Shown: positions 10,301 to 18,300 of the stretch, in pieces | Numbering within the stretch: the first letter of the stretch is position 1 | How the letters are laid out: each line of letters starts with the position of its first letter | Assembly (NCBI GenBank): GCA_003116995.1 | Contig: BDSL01000016.1 | Span: 124,001 to 188,000 of the forward strand | Direction of reading: 5' to 3' | DNA: 64,000 bases | Source of the DNA: Yamagishiella unicocca | Taxonomy: Eukaryota; Chlorophyta; Chlorophyceae; Chlamydomonadales; Volvocaceae | Notes under the pieces: generated by a model | Told to the model about the DNA's origin: nothing | Databases searched by the model: none | What the model saw: only the letters and a program-made list of their open reading frames with translations | Program-made: the position numbers and the translations under genes

Positions 10301-11426
10301 GCCTGTTCCGGACGCTCCCTGGGATAGCGTGTCGCTTGACTACGTCGTTGCCTTGCCCAAAACTGAGGGGGGATACGACGCCGTGCTTGTTTTGGTCGAT
10401 CGCTTGACAAAAATGGTGCATCTTGTGCCTACGACCACCACTGTCACTGCTGAACAAACCGCCCGTGCGTATTTTGACAACGTTGTCCGCCTTCACGGAG
10501 TGCCTAAGTCGGTCGTTTCCGATCGTGGGCCGCAGTTCGGTAGTAAGTTTTGGGCCGCTTTGGGTGACTTGGTCGGTACTCGTGTGAATCTGTCCACGGC
10601 ATACCACCCCCAGACTGATGGGCAAACTGAACGCATGAATCGCACTCTAGGTGACGTACTTCGCAACTTTGCCGGCTTGCACCCTGACACGTGGGATACA
10701 CACTTGGCTGCTGCTGAATTTGCCATGAACAATGCTGTCAATCGTTCAACTGGGCAGTCCCCGTTCTTCCTGAATTACGGATTTCACCCGGCGACTCCTG
10801 TGTCCCGTGAGCTTGACATTCCGGTGCCCGCAGCGAAGGCTTTCGTCGAGTCTTTTGTCACCCGCCTGTCTGAGGCCAAACGATGCTTGGAGGCTGCGCA
10901 ACAGCGTACTACGGCGTACTACAACCTTGGCAAGAAGGACATCACCTTTGCTGCGGGTGATCAGGTCCTACTGAGCACGAAGAACTTGCGCTCCTTGTCG
11001 GGTACGCGTAAACTTCAGCCACGCTGGATTGGCCCTTTCGCTGTTAAACGCATGGTTGGGAATGCGGCTGTTGAACTCATCCTGCCTGCGGACTTGCGCA
11101 TTCATCCCACTTTCCATGTTTCCTTGGTGCGACCGTACCGGGCGCCAATGGACACTGGACCATCTGACACTGAACACCCCTCGGCAGTTGAGCCGCCTCC
11201 CATAACCTGGGCCGCCGCCGAACCTCTGTTTGCCGTTGAGCGTGTATTGGACCACCGCATACGCCGCCCAGGAAAAGGTCGCCGTCGCCGGTCTGTCCAT
11301 GAGTACTTGGTCAAGTGGAAGAACTACTCGTCTGAACATAACAGCTGGGAACCTGCGCGCAACTTTACCCCTGACATGAAACCTGTGCTTGACGCGTTTC
11401 GCAGCCGGGAGCGTGACGTTTCTTAG
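7335..11426 (+). CDS. pol: Gypsy Pol polyprotein (protease, RT, RNase H, integrase, chromodomain)
   Basis: Continues the gag frame directly after UAG. Residues counted from 7347: aspartic protease DSGAS (~208); reverse transcriptase with YLDDILIYSK (~582) and SFGLVNAPATF; RNase H (LTDASLHGSGAV ~735, TGEQELLAV, DHKPL, ADALSRHP); integrase zinc region HPGVF...CDTCQRNK (~933-970) and DDE residues (SLDYVVALP, VSDRGPQFGS, HPQTDGQTER); chromodomain EYLVKWKNYSSEHNSWEP (~1315). The first in-frame ATG is only at 7719, inside conserved coding sequence, so Pol is most likely made as Gag-Pol by readthrough. No internal stop or frameshift was seen. Confidence 0.93.
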   Translation, partial: GVAQVLSGGSSPELLPPPPDLIVRRPVRALLPSALTELETSVGRPFTFDAVAVCAGFDSSCNLFAPRGRSFSSVDVGGHTILAVPSTVSHLRSLLSHYRACKRRRPDSALALLVPAHVAARSAALLSGMRCLRRFAAGTSLFAGLSVDGRTVTLPGLPYAAELWYDVALPCSAPPSEPFVSSLAVASSLSTGGSLPVIPVTAVNLALTALLDSGASHDFIGAPVVHRLGLPIRPCSWSHVHLADGGKQAILGQVTLRLSVGSLRLTVTPYVLAELTDAASYILGSATLQKHFAVMDYAARSLLLRSARGSPCRVSWLASPAQGGPPAADAAPCVNFAAAALLAASASVASGSSARPTVTSCGRKEAMRWLRKGAHALLVRPTVHLNAAAVPAETQDPAVASLLSEYADVFREIPGLPPVRPVDHTIPLTPGAQPVSRPMYRLSPLELDEVKRQVTDLLAKGMIRPSTSPYSAPILFVGKKDGSLRMCIDYRGLNAVTVKNRYPLPRVDDLLDKLRGSAYFSSIDLQQGYNQIRIADSDIPATAFRTPFGHFEYTVLSFGLVNAPATFQACMDRMLRPYIDKFVVCYLDDILIYSKTKEEHLHHLRMVLDVLRKHQLYAKLSKCHWVQEQVEYLGHVVSADGIRMDPRKVAAVRDWPVPSGVQELRKFLGLTNYFRKFVARYSIVAAPLTSLTRQNAFLSAAAWTPACQLAFDELKRAVAEDIVLSFPDYSAPFRVELLTDASLHGSGAVLLQNGRPVAFASKKFSSAERNYTTGEQELLAVVHALREWRCYLEGRSFVVKTDHKPLTYLQGVPTLNRRQARWMEFMARFNFTWEYLAGTLNIADALSRHPSLFSAVLSVVTRRQSAASELTVSGFASRLIAAYATDPWFTDSDNTSSLTCERGLWLRTTGDQRLVVVPNDDQLRHDILTRCHSDPLSGHPGVFRLVDLVRRTFWWSSLVRDAARFVERCDTCQRNKPLSGKPHGLLQPLPVPDAPWDSVSLDYVVALPKTEGGYDAVLVLVDRLTKMVHLVPTTTTVTAEQTARAYFDNVVRLHGVPKSVVSDRGPQFGSKFWAALGDLVGTRVNLSTAYHPQTDGQTERMNRTLGDVLRNFAGLHPDTWDTHLAAAEFAMNNAVNRSTGQSPFFLNYGFHPATPVSRELDIPVPAAKAFVESFVTRLSEAKRCLEAAQQRTTAYYNLGKKDITFAAGDQVLLSTKNLRSLSGTRKLQPRWIGPFAVKRMVGNAAVELILPADLRIHPTFHVSLVRPYRAPMDTGPSDTEHPSAVEPPPITWAAAEPLFAVERVLDHRIRRPGKGRRRRSVHEYLVKWKNYSSEHNSWEPARNFTPDMKPVLDAFRSRERDVS

Positions 11427-11460
11427 TCAATCCTGTGGCGACGCGGGGACGCTTCGTCCT

Positions 11461-11473
11461 GGAGGGGGGATAG
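11461..11473 (+). other. Polypurine tract
   Basis: GGAGGGGGGATAG lies directly before the 3' LTR; it is the expected primer for plus-strand DNA synthesis in this element class. Confidence 0.8.
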
Positions 11474-11474
11474 T

Positions 11475-11890
11475 TGTTGTATTACGGTACCAGTTAGGCC
11501 TGTCAGTCTCCCTTGCCTACTCACTGCTTACTTCCTCTTACTTATCCTTACTTCACTTAACCTTACTTACTCTTGCCGACCGGAGTCTTATCTGGCCGTA
11601 ACTAACTTAACTGCAGCTTACTTGTGGTTCGACGTTACTGAACGTCGACCCACGGGGCTTCGCACCTTTGCGTCGCCGTGACACTGGTCACTGGTAGAAG
11701 TCTCCTTGACTTCCGTCTTACTTGTCTATCGGTTGATACTTGGCGGTCTTCGCCTAACGCTGACTGTAGCGGGTTCGCCGGTCGTGCTGTACGACCGCCC
11801 ACCAGTGGAGCCCTTCGCTCTAGCTTATCTTTGGCACTTCGCCCAACCGGTAGTTATCTCTACCACCTCTAAAGGACTGGTGGTACAACA
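11475..11890 (+). repeat. 3' LTR
   Basis: 416 bp, identical to the 5' LTR; followed by target duplication AGAAC (11891-11895). Confidence 0.95.
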
Positions 11891-12026
11891 AGAACAGTTT
11901 TAAGACCGGCTCAAGGAAAGCTAAAGTGCGCCCTTACATGTTTGATACAGATTGAAAGCAAGTTGAAAGCAAAGTTGAAAGCAAGATCGAAGGACGGTCT
12001 GAATCATAATGCTTCCTCTCAAATGT

Positions 12027-12060
12027 CCGTACAACCCGGCCCAGGGGCCGGGTTGTACGG
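12027..12060. repeat. Perfect hairpin
   Basis: CCGTACAACCCGGCCC and GGGCCGGGTTGTACGG form a 16-bp perfect stem with a 2-base loop (AG). No poly-T follows; function unknown. Confidence 0.8.
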
Positions 12061-12343
12061 ATCCTCCCCCCGCTTCCTCACATTGACAGTGTAATGGATA
12101 GTATAATCGAATAGCACAAGGACTCTTATTTTACATAGTTTTGAGATACATTGACTAAAGGCTGCTCATGTAGTGACTCGTAGCGTCCGACTTCTGACTT
12201 TGACCGGACTTGACCTGACAACGACTGACCCAGCCCTCACATCCGGTGACGAACCTTACGTGACTTTCCATATAACCTTATTTGGCCCTGGTTTTCCGGG
12301 CTATGGGACGACGCCTGCGGACAGGATAATCTTCACGGACGAG

Positions 12344-12367
12344 GCTTTAGGGTTTTAGGGTTTTAGG
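12344..12367 (+). repeat. Interstitial telomere-type repeat
   Basis: About three units of TTTTAGGG/TTTAGGG. TTTTAGGG is the Chlamydomonas reinhardtii telomere unit. Confidence 0.6.
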
Positions 12368-13061
12368 AACGGGACCTCTTGAGCTACCCTTGAGCGCGCT
12401 CCTTACCTTATTGCCTTGAGTTTGCTCTTTAGTTGGACCCTTGAGTATCCCTTGAGGCACGCGCCTTGAGCACTCTCTTTCGTGTGGAGGGTTCAAACCT
12501 AAAGGTTACAGAAAAGGACAGCCCTCAAGGCCTCCTCAAGGGTGTCCTTAACAGCCTGCTAAAGGCTCGCCGCTAAAGAGTCGCACACTAAACTCAACCG
12601 ACCCCCAAAGAAGCAGCTAAAGGTGAGAAGAAGGATACATCTTAACGGACCAAGCAAACAAGCATACGAAACGTGGTAAATCACATTGAAATCAGTAAAT
12701 AACTAGCGCACGCTAGCATACAGCACGCTACCAATTGAGTGTACGTTGGTGCACCAAATATCTGCCACATGTCTGGCACAAGAATGTTTGTTCAAGTCAC
12801 CCTGCGATCAGCAGCTGGTCGTGTCACGACACATACAGTCCTGGCAACGTTAACGGTGATCCTCGTATGCAGACAACAGACTAGTACACGCGCGTGGTAG
12901 TGCCAATCCCTAAGTTTGATAAGAAAGTAAGGCTATATATACACCAGCTTAGGACCGGCTTAGCTAAGCAGGTGTATGTACCTGCTTAACCCATAAGCCG
13001 TTTGGTAGGGCGCACTGAGTACGGTGCGAGCAAAAGCCGGCGGCAGTGTGTCACAACAGGG

Positions 13062-13094
13062 GACTGGCACCCACTGTGAGCGTTACAACAACAA
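13062..13094 (+). repeat. CAAC-type retroelement 3' end
   Basis: GGCACCCACTGTGAGCGTT followed by ACAACAACAA matches the 3' terminus of the 14446-15135 and 19991-20675 repeats. The sequence to its left (12640-13060) has no recognised coding content. Confidence 0.55.
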
Positions 13095-13149
13095 GGGGAC
13101 TGGCACGGGAGCGTTAGGGCCCTAACGTGCGTATATATATATATATATA

Positions 13150-14300
13150 TATACAGCCAGACCTCAGCGCATACGGAAAGCCAGGCAGCGCGACTGGACG
13201 TCCCTCTAAAGTCAGCCCATGAAATAAAGCAGTACCAGACTCGATCGAAGCGAAGCACCTGAGAGCAGACCAGAAGCGCGGGCGGCGACGTGCGTGAGCA
13301 GGTAACAATAAACCAATCGCAGTGTCAGGCAGGACGCCGGCGCGGCGCTTGCAGGTATGATAATGCTCCAGGTGATGTAGCTCAAGTGGTAGAGCACAAC
13401 CCACACCTTTGCAGATTGCAGGTTCGATCCTGCCCCTGGGCGGGTATCCCAGGTTTCAGTGGTTGAGGCCTGGAGGCTTTGGGTTCGAATCCCATCATCC
13501 CCCCTGGCAGGAGGCTAGGTAGTCCTTTCTAGTTGGTATTGGGCACTAGATCTGTCAGGGTCCTGATTTTCAATACCAGGATGCAAAGCCCATTCGGCCT
13601 AGTGGTGGCAGCCTTGGATGCTAAGGCATGTGCAAGGGCCCTCTGTCACAACACCTCAACTGCCGTGTGCCAGCTAAAACCGGTCTTTCGTTCAACTGGT
13701 GGGTTATTAAGGTTTCCTAAAGCTGTTGAACCCCTTGTGGGGGATCCGCCAAGAAAAAAAGGTGGAGCACAGGGCCAGAAGAAAAATGCCAACTTTGATC
13801 TAAAAAGAGGGCTTAAGACGCAACACTGGTGGATGTTGTAAAGCCGAGGCCGCAGAAGTAGGAAATCTGCGAGGTAAAAAACAGGTGACAGGAAGCCTAT
13901 CGGGCTGTGGCCACCACAAGAAACCCCCTGCCCCCATCACCCATGCCAGTGGCTCTTGACGACGAGCCTAGCGCCACCACTACAAGGCGGTCGTCCACGC
14001 AGGGATGGGCCCCATCTGATGCAGCGCCCCCTCCCACGGTGCCAGTATGTGCGTCGTCATCAGGTGCCGTCTGCACCCGTACATTCAGCGGCCCTTGCCG
14101 CGTAGGCATTATTATTATTATTATAATGCTCCAGGATCCGACGCAAATGCCTAGCCGAGGAGGGGACTAATCAAAGTGTCCCACCGATCGACAGAAGACG
14201 ACAGGGGCCGGCCCCGCGAGACGAACAAGTCACAGCAGTCTTGAAAGCCCACACACACAGCAGTGGCGTCAAATGGGAAACGCCGGCCCACTAACTATTC
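13150..14300 (-). pseudogene. Gypsy pol N-terminal relic, interrupted by SINE-C
   Basis: On the minus strand, 14300-14136 encodes VGRRFPFDATAVCVGF, then SRGRPLSSSVD, and after a 1-base frameshift VPSSARHLRRILEHY. It continues across SINE-C at 13372 with TCKRRAGVLPD, IGLLLPAHA, GTALFHGLTLEGRPVALPGF (to ~13155). This parallels the start of intact Pol (VGRPFTFDAVAVCAGF ... HLRSLLSHYRACKRR ... VTLPGLPY). Similarity ends at a (TA)n run (13131-13153). Confidence 0.75.
13373..14122 (+). mobile_element. SINE-C: tRNA-headed, (ATT)n-tailed SINE
   Basis: Flanked by a perfect 13-bp duplication ATAATGCTCCAGG (13360-13372 and 14123-14135). Head: A box TAGCTCAAGTGG (13378-13389), B box GGTTCGATCC (13421-13430), then a second B box GGGTTCGAATCCC (13481-13493). 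The ~600-bp body is without recognised coding function, and the tail is (ATT)n at 14108-14122. Inserted into the Gypsy pol relic. The only ORFs (for example 13533-13841) are short and unrecognised. Confidence 0.85.
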
Positions 14301-14445
14301 GACACGGTCAAGCAAAACCGGAAAGATCGCGCGGACTAATCGACGAGAAGGAAAGTCCAAAGGCGCGACCGACGACCCAGGGGGCAACCCCTCAATACCA
14401 GCTTGGGCAACTTCCTAATCGGCCATCGCATCGGCCGCAGCAGCA

Positions 14446-15135
14446 GTAGTAGTCATGGCGGCTATTACTGTCATGGAGGTGGGGCGCCGGTTTATGGCCG
14501 TGGCCTTGAAAAGGGCGGGTGCTGGTGGTCCCCCTCTTACTCTGGGAAGTGGTCTTCTGGATCGTGCCATTCGCCGTGCGGTGGTGGAGTTTTGGGATCT
14601 TCTGAGGGGCTTTGCTGCTGCGTTGGTGCTTCCCCAGAAAGGCTGGGATGCAGTGGGGCCTCGGCATCCTTTCTTGCGGGTTGTCGCCAGTCGCCTTGTG
14701 TGCGGGGGACCGGCTGAGGTACTGGTGGATTCGTTCGTGATCGGCCCGGGTTGTCTTGGGGAGCGGGGTTTCCCGTGCTTCTTACTTTCCGGCTCTATAT
14801 GCGCGTTGAGCCCTGCTAGGGGTCCGTGCCTTTTGGGATGAGAGGCGGCTGGTCCCGATGATTGCATCGTTGCGGCGCTTCACTGGTTCGTCGGTTGCTG
14901 GGCTATTAGGTTGGTTGGTGGTCAGTTCCTGATAGGGGAGCCTCTAGTGCCATTGCCCCTGGGGTACTGGCTGCTGCTCTGTGTGCCTACGGCCTGTCGA
15001 TTTGGTGCTCTGGTGGTTTGCCTTTGTTCCAGTGCATGTCGGTCTTTGTTTCCTCCGACTTTCTCAGTGTCAGGCGATGTGCCCGATGGTTCTACCTCTT
15101 GGTCTGGAACCCACTGTAACCGTTACAACAAGCAG
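14446..15135 (+). mobile_element. Left copy of ~680-bp CAAC-tailed retroelement fragment
   Basis: Nearly the same sequence as 19991-20675 from TAGTAGTC(A/C)TGGCGGC to a 3' end containing TGGTCTGGAACCCACTGTAA and CCGTTACAACAA. Both copies keep an open frame reading MEVGRRFMA, LLDRA, LPQKGWDAVGPRHPFLRVV, GGPAEVLVDS; that conservation may reflect recent copying or coding. Possible short target duplication GCAGCAG (14438, 15133). Product not recognised; likely a 5'-truncated LINE or a SINE. Confidence 0.6.
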
Positions 15136-15186
15136 CAGGAGGAGCCTTTTCCTTCATTCCTCGAGGTCCCCCCCCCCGCTGGAACC

Positions 15187-15235
15187 GACCCCCCTTGTGC
15201 TTCGTTGTTGTAATCGTTACAGTGGGCTCCAGACC
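15187..15235 (-). repeat. Minus-strand copy of the CAAC-type 3' end
   Basis: The reverse complement reads GGTCTGGAGCCCACTGTAAC then GATTACAACAAC, facing the plus-strand copy that ends at 15135. Between them (15136-15186) is a C-rich spacer. Confidence 0.6.
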
Positions 15236-15325
15236 TTCCCTTCGTGTTGGGACGGACGCGGCTGCGGAGGCTGCGGCTGGCCCTGCTGAGGTCGGGGCCC
15301 CACGACAGTACAGTCCGCCGCGATG

Positions 15326-18300
15326 ATGACCTCTTCATCAACAAAAACAGGATCCAACACCGGCACAAAGTTGCGCTCAACCGCCTTAGCCTTGCGCTCA
15401 GCGCACACTGTGATCCCCTTGAACGGTGCAAAGACATGGACCCCAAACGCTACGCCAGCGCGGCACCCCTAGGGGACAGGCGCCTCCGGCGGATACCAGA
15501 TGTGCCCGCATTTGCTGGCTTACTATCCAAATCGCGCGTGCCCAACGCTGCCGTCATGCCCTCCATGGACCCACATACCCTGCGCACCCACCGCGGGGTA
15601 GTGCCAGGAGAGCACGGGGGCAGGCGCCCGCAAATTGCCCCAATGCCAGAGGCCACGGGAGCACAATACCCCCGACATGGCATCGCCGTAAACCCGACTC
15701 CAAACGGGCCCCGAGGTACCGACCACCAGGACCCACCATCGCCCCAACAAGAGACCTCCCGGCGGGGGCGCAAGCGCAAAGGTGTTACAGCTCGGCAGGA
15801 AGAACTCATCGCCAAAAGCACGCGGTGTGATAACAATAAGACACGCACGGCCAAGGCCAGAATCCATGATGTACCGGCACTTGTGCAGCTCCATGCCGAA
15901 GAAGAAGGGAAACCTGCAACACAGTGGGCCCGCCTGTGGGCCGGCACCGACGACGATGTGGCCGCTTTCTGGCGGGCGGTCCTGGAAGATATGCGCCCCC
16001 ATGTCAAAAGCCTGGGGCGAAGGCAACAGCTGACACAGACGCACGCACCGCAACTACGACTTACCGACCGGGATGGTGATGAGGGAAGATGGGACGCTGA
16101 CCCTATCCATGAACCCACCGACGCAGAGGGCATCCCACTCCTAAACACGGCAGACATACATGAGGCCCTGCCCCCACTAGCTGAAGCAGCGACTCCGCAG
16201 GCAGCCCGCCCGCTGGGCGAGCCATGGGAGCCTTGGCGCGTCGCAAGGGCGCAAATCCTGGCAGACCAAATACCCTGGCCGGGCATGGGCGACACGACGG
16301 CAGAACACCAACTTACATATGACCTGTACCGCGACACAGAAGTCATCAGTGAGGTCGTAGCCGGCCCATTCACAGTCAGGCATACCACCACAGCGGCCGC
16401 CACCAAGAAGGCTCGTAAGCAAGCGAACCGGAAGAGGCGGCACGCTGATAATCACCCGGAGCGGCAGGATGACGACCCGGCAACCACCCAGGGCGCCAGC
16501 AGCCACGAAACCCAATACACAGTCGCATGGCCCCACTCGATCATCCCGCTCTCTGTCCTGCGGGCATACGTTCGACAAGGCTACACCTACGAAAGCGTCC
16601 AGGAAGTGCAGGACGAGCTAGGACCGCACCTCGACAAATATTTCCGCAAGGTCACCTGGAAAACCTCCAACATGGCACTCTGGAACCTGGAAAGGGACCC
16701 GAATTTCCCCGCGGCACTGCAGCGATACAAGGCCGCCCGCAACACACCAAGAGACCCCAGGCCAACCCGCCCGGCCCCAGCGAGAGACCAATCTCTCACC
16801 AACGCCCAAAAGCAGGGCCGGTGGGACCCGCCTGACGAACACGCGGCGACCCGGAAGCGCACCCTACGGGGCAACACCACCATCAACACTATATCCCAGA
16901 ACCCGTACTTGGATGTGTATCCCCCAGGCCGGTACACCATCCAGTTGGGGACGCGTGCACCCTTAGCAACAAGCCTTGTAGCCGGCACGGAATATACAGC
17001 GCACGTGTACGACCCGCGTGGGGTGTGCGTGGGCCGCCTCACCGCAGCCCGGCTACACCTCCTCCGTGCACGCTGGCAGCATATGAAGGACCGGACGCCC
17101 GAGCTCCACTGCAGCCTCACCGCCCAGGGCGGATTCGAAGAGGATGTAGCCCGCCTCCTGCACCGAAGTCAAGCGGGGGCAGACGGCAGGAAAGGGAAGT
17201 CTACACCCCGCTCGGAGACCACGCTCAACGTCTCCCTAAGCGGGCACCTAGTGAGCGCCCTGCGCAACCTCCAGGCTGGACATGTGACGGAGCGGTTTGC
17301 CTCCCCACTCAACAGCCTGGGCGCGGCCGACTGCTACTTCAGTCGCCACAGCGAAGACCAGCTTTTCGGGGCATGCACAGAAGGCTACAGCCACCGCTTC
17401 ACCGGCCTATCCATGGCACACCCGGACCCTACCCCAGAAAGTGCCAAACGAGCCCTTGGCTGGGCCATCGCCAGTGCTGAAACAGTGGCAACTTCCCCTG
17501 AACCCACCGTCACCCTTATCGCCCTCCCATATGACCGAACGGGCCCGTACACGCACCTCACCGAGAGCGCACTAGTCCACCGCCTCGCCCAGCTGTGGGA
17601 CGGCGACCTCTCCAGCCTAACCACTGGTGATGGCACAGCCTCCAGCGCCCCGCGATATGCTCGTGGAATCGACATCCTGTTAGTGGCCAATAGCGCAGGC
17701 TTAGAAGCCTTCAATAATTGCGCATGGAAACAACTCCGCACGACCCTAATGCAAAGCGGGGACGGCGTTAAACAACTCGCACCCACGCGTATAGAGCAAA
17801 AGCAAGGAGAATCGGACAAGCACTGGTGTTGCTGGAGAGCCCGGAAGAGGGCTAAGGAACTACGTGCGCAGCCGCCCAGCGCGCCGACACTCACGGTATG
17901 CATCGCGGCAACCGACGCGCACGAACGCCCGATTCGGACGGACTTCCCCGCCACCCTGGGCCTCCAATATGACGCTGACAGCATCACCTGGACCGATGGC
18001 AGCTGCCTTAAGCCCGACGAGGAAGGAGGGCCGCAACGCATTGGCGCCGCCTACTACAAAGCTGGGAAGACAACCCACGTAAACCCCAACGGTATCGACT
18101 ATACGAACACTATCCAAAGAGCTGAACTAGCAGCCATCAGGGCCGCTCTCGCCGACCCAGAGGTGCAGGAACAGCACCGGGCTACTATTGCTACCGATAG
18201 CATTGCCTCACTCTACCTAATAAGGCGTGCAATTAATGCGCCAGAAAAGCTACACATTTCCAAGCACAGAGCACTACTACTATCGATAGTCGACCTGCTC

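Larger units (their letters stand above)
5114..11890 (+). mobile_element. Intact Ty3/Gypsy chromodomain LTR retrotransposon
   Basis: Complete structure: 416-bp LTR (TG..CA), PBS-like site, gag, pol with protease-RT-RNase H-integrase-chromodomain, polypurine tract, 416-bp LTR. A 5-bp target duplication AGAAC lies at 5109-5113 and 11891-11895. The two LTRs are identical on direct reading, and both reading frames are open apart from one gag-pol stop, so insertion was recent and the copy may be competent. Domain order with integrase after RNase H plus a chromodomain defines the Ty3/Gypsy chromovirus type. Confidence 0.95.
11896..13060. other. No gene seen; CTTGAG-rich non-coding repeat DNA
   Basis: Holds a hairpin (12027-12060), a short telomere-like run (12344-12367) and a stretch rich in CTTGAG/CTCAAG and AAAGG words (12370-12620). 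The same word composition occurs just left of the Gypsy element (4869-5105), so Gypsy may have inserted into an older repeat of this kind. Confidence 0.5.

Noticed and set aside
15244..15435. Start of the mobile-element ORF at 15244
   Set aside because: 15244-15325 lies outside the 12-bp target duplication and is Gypsy gag relic DNA on the minus strand; the frame is open there by chance. The first ATG inside the element is 15436.
15450..16406. 318-codon antisense ORF in the RT-less element
   Set aside because: Opposite a long sense ORF with recognisable domains; composition is that of a shadow frame.
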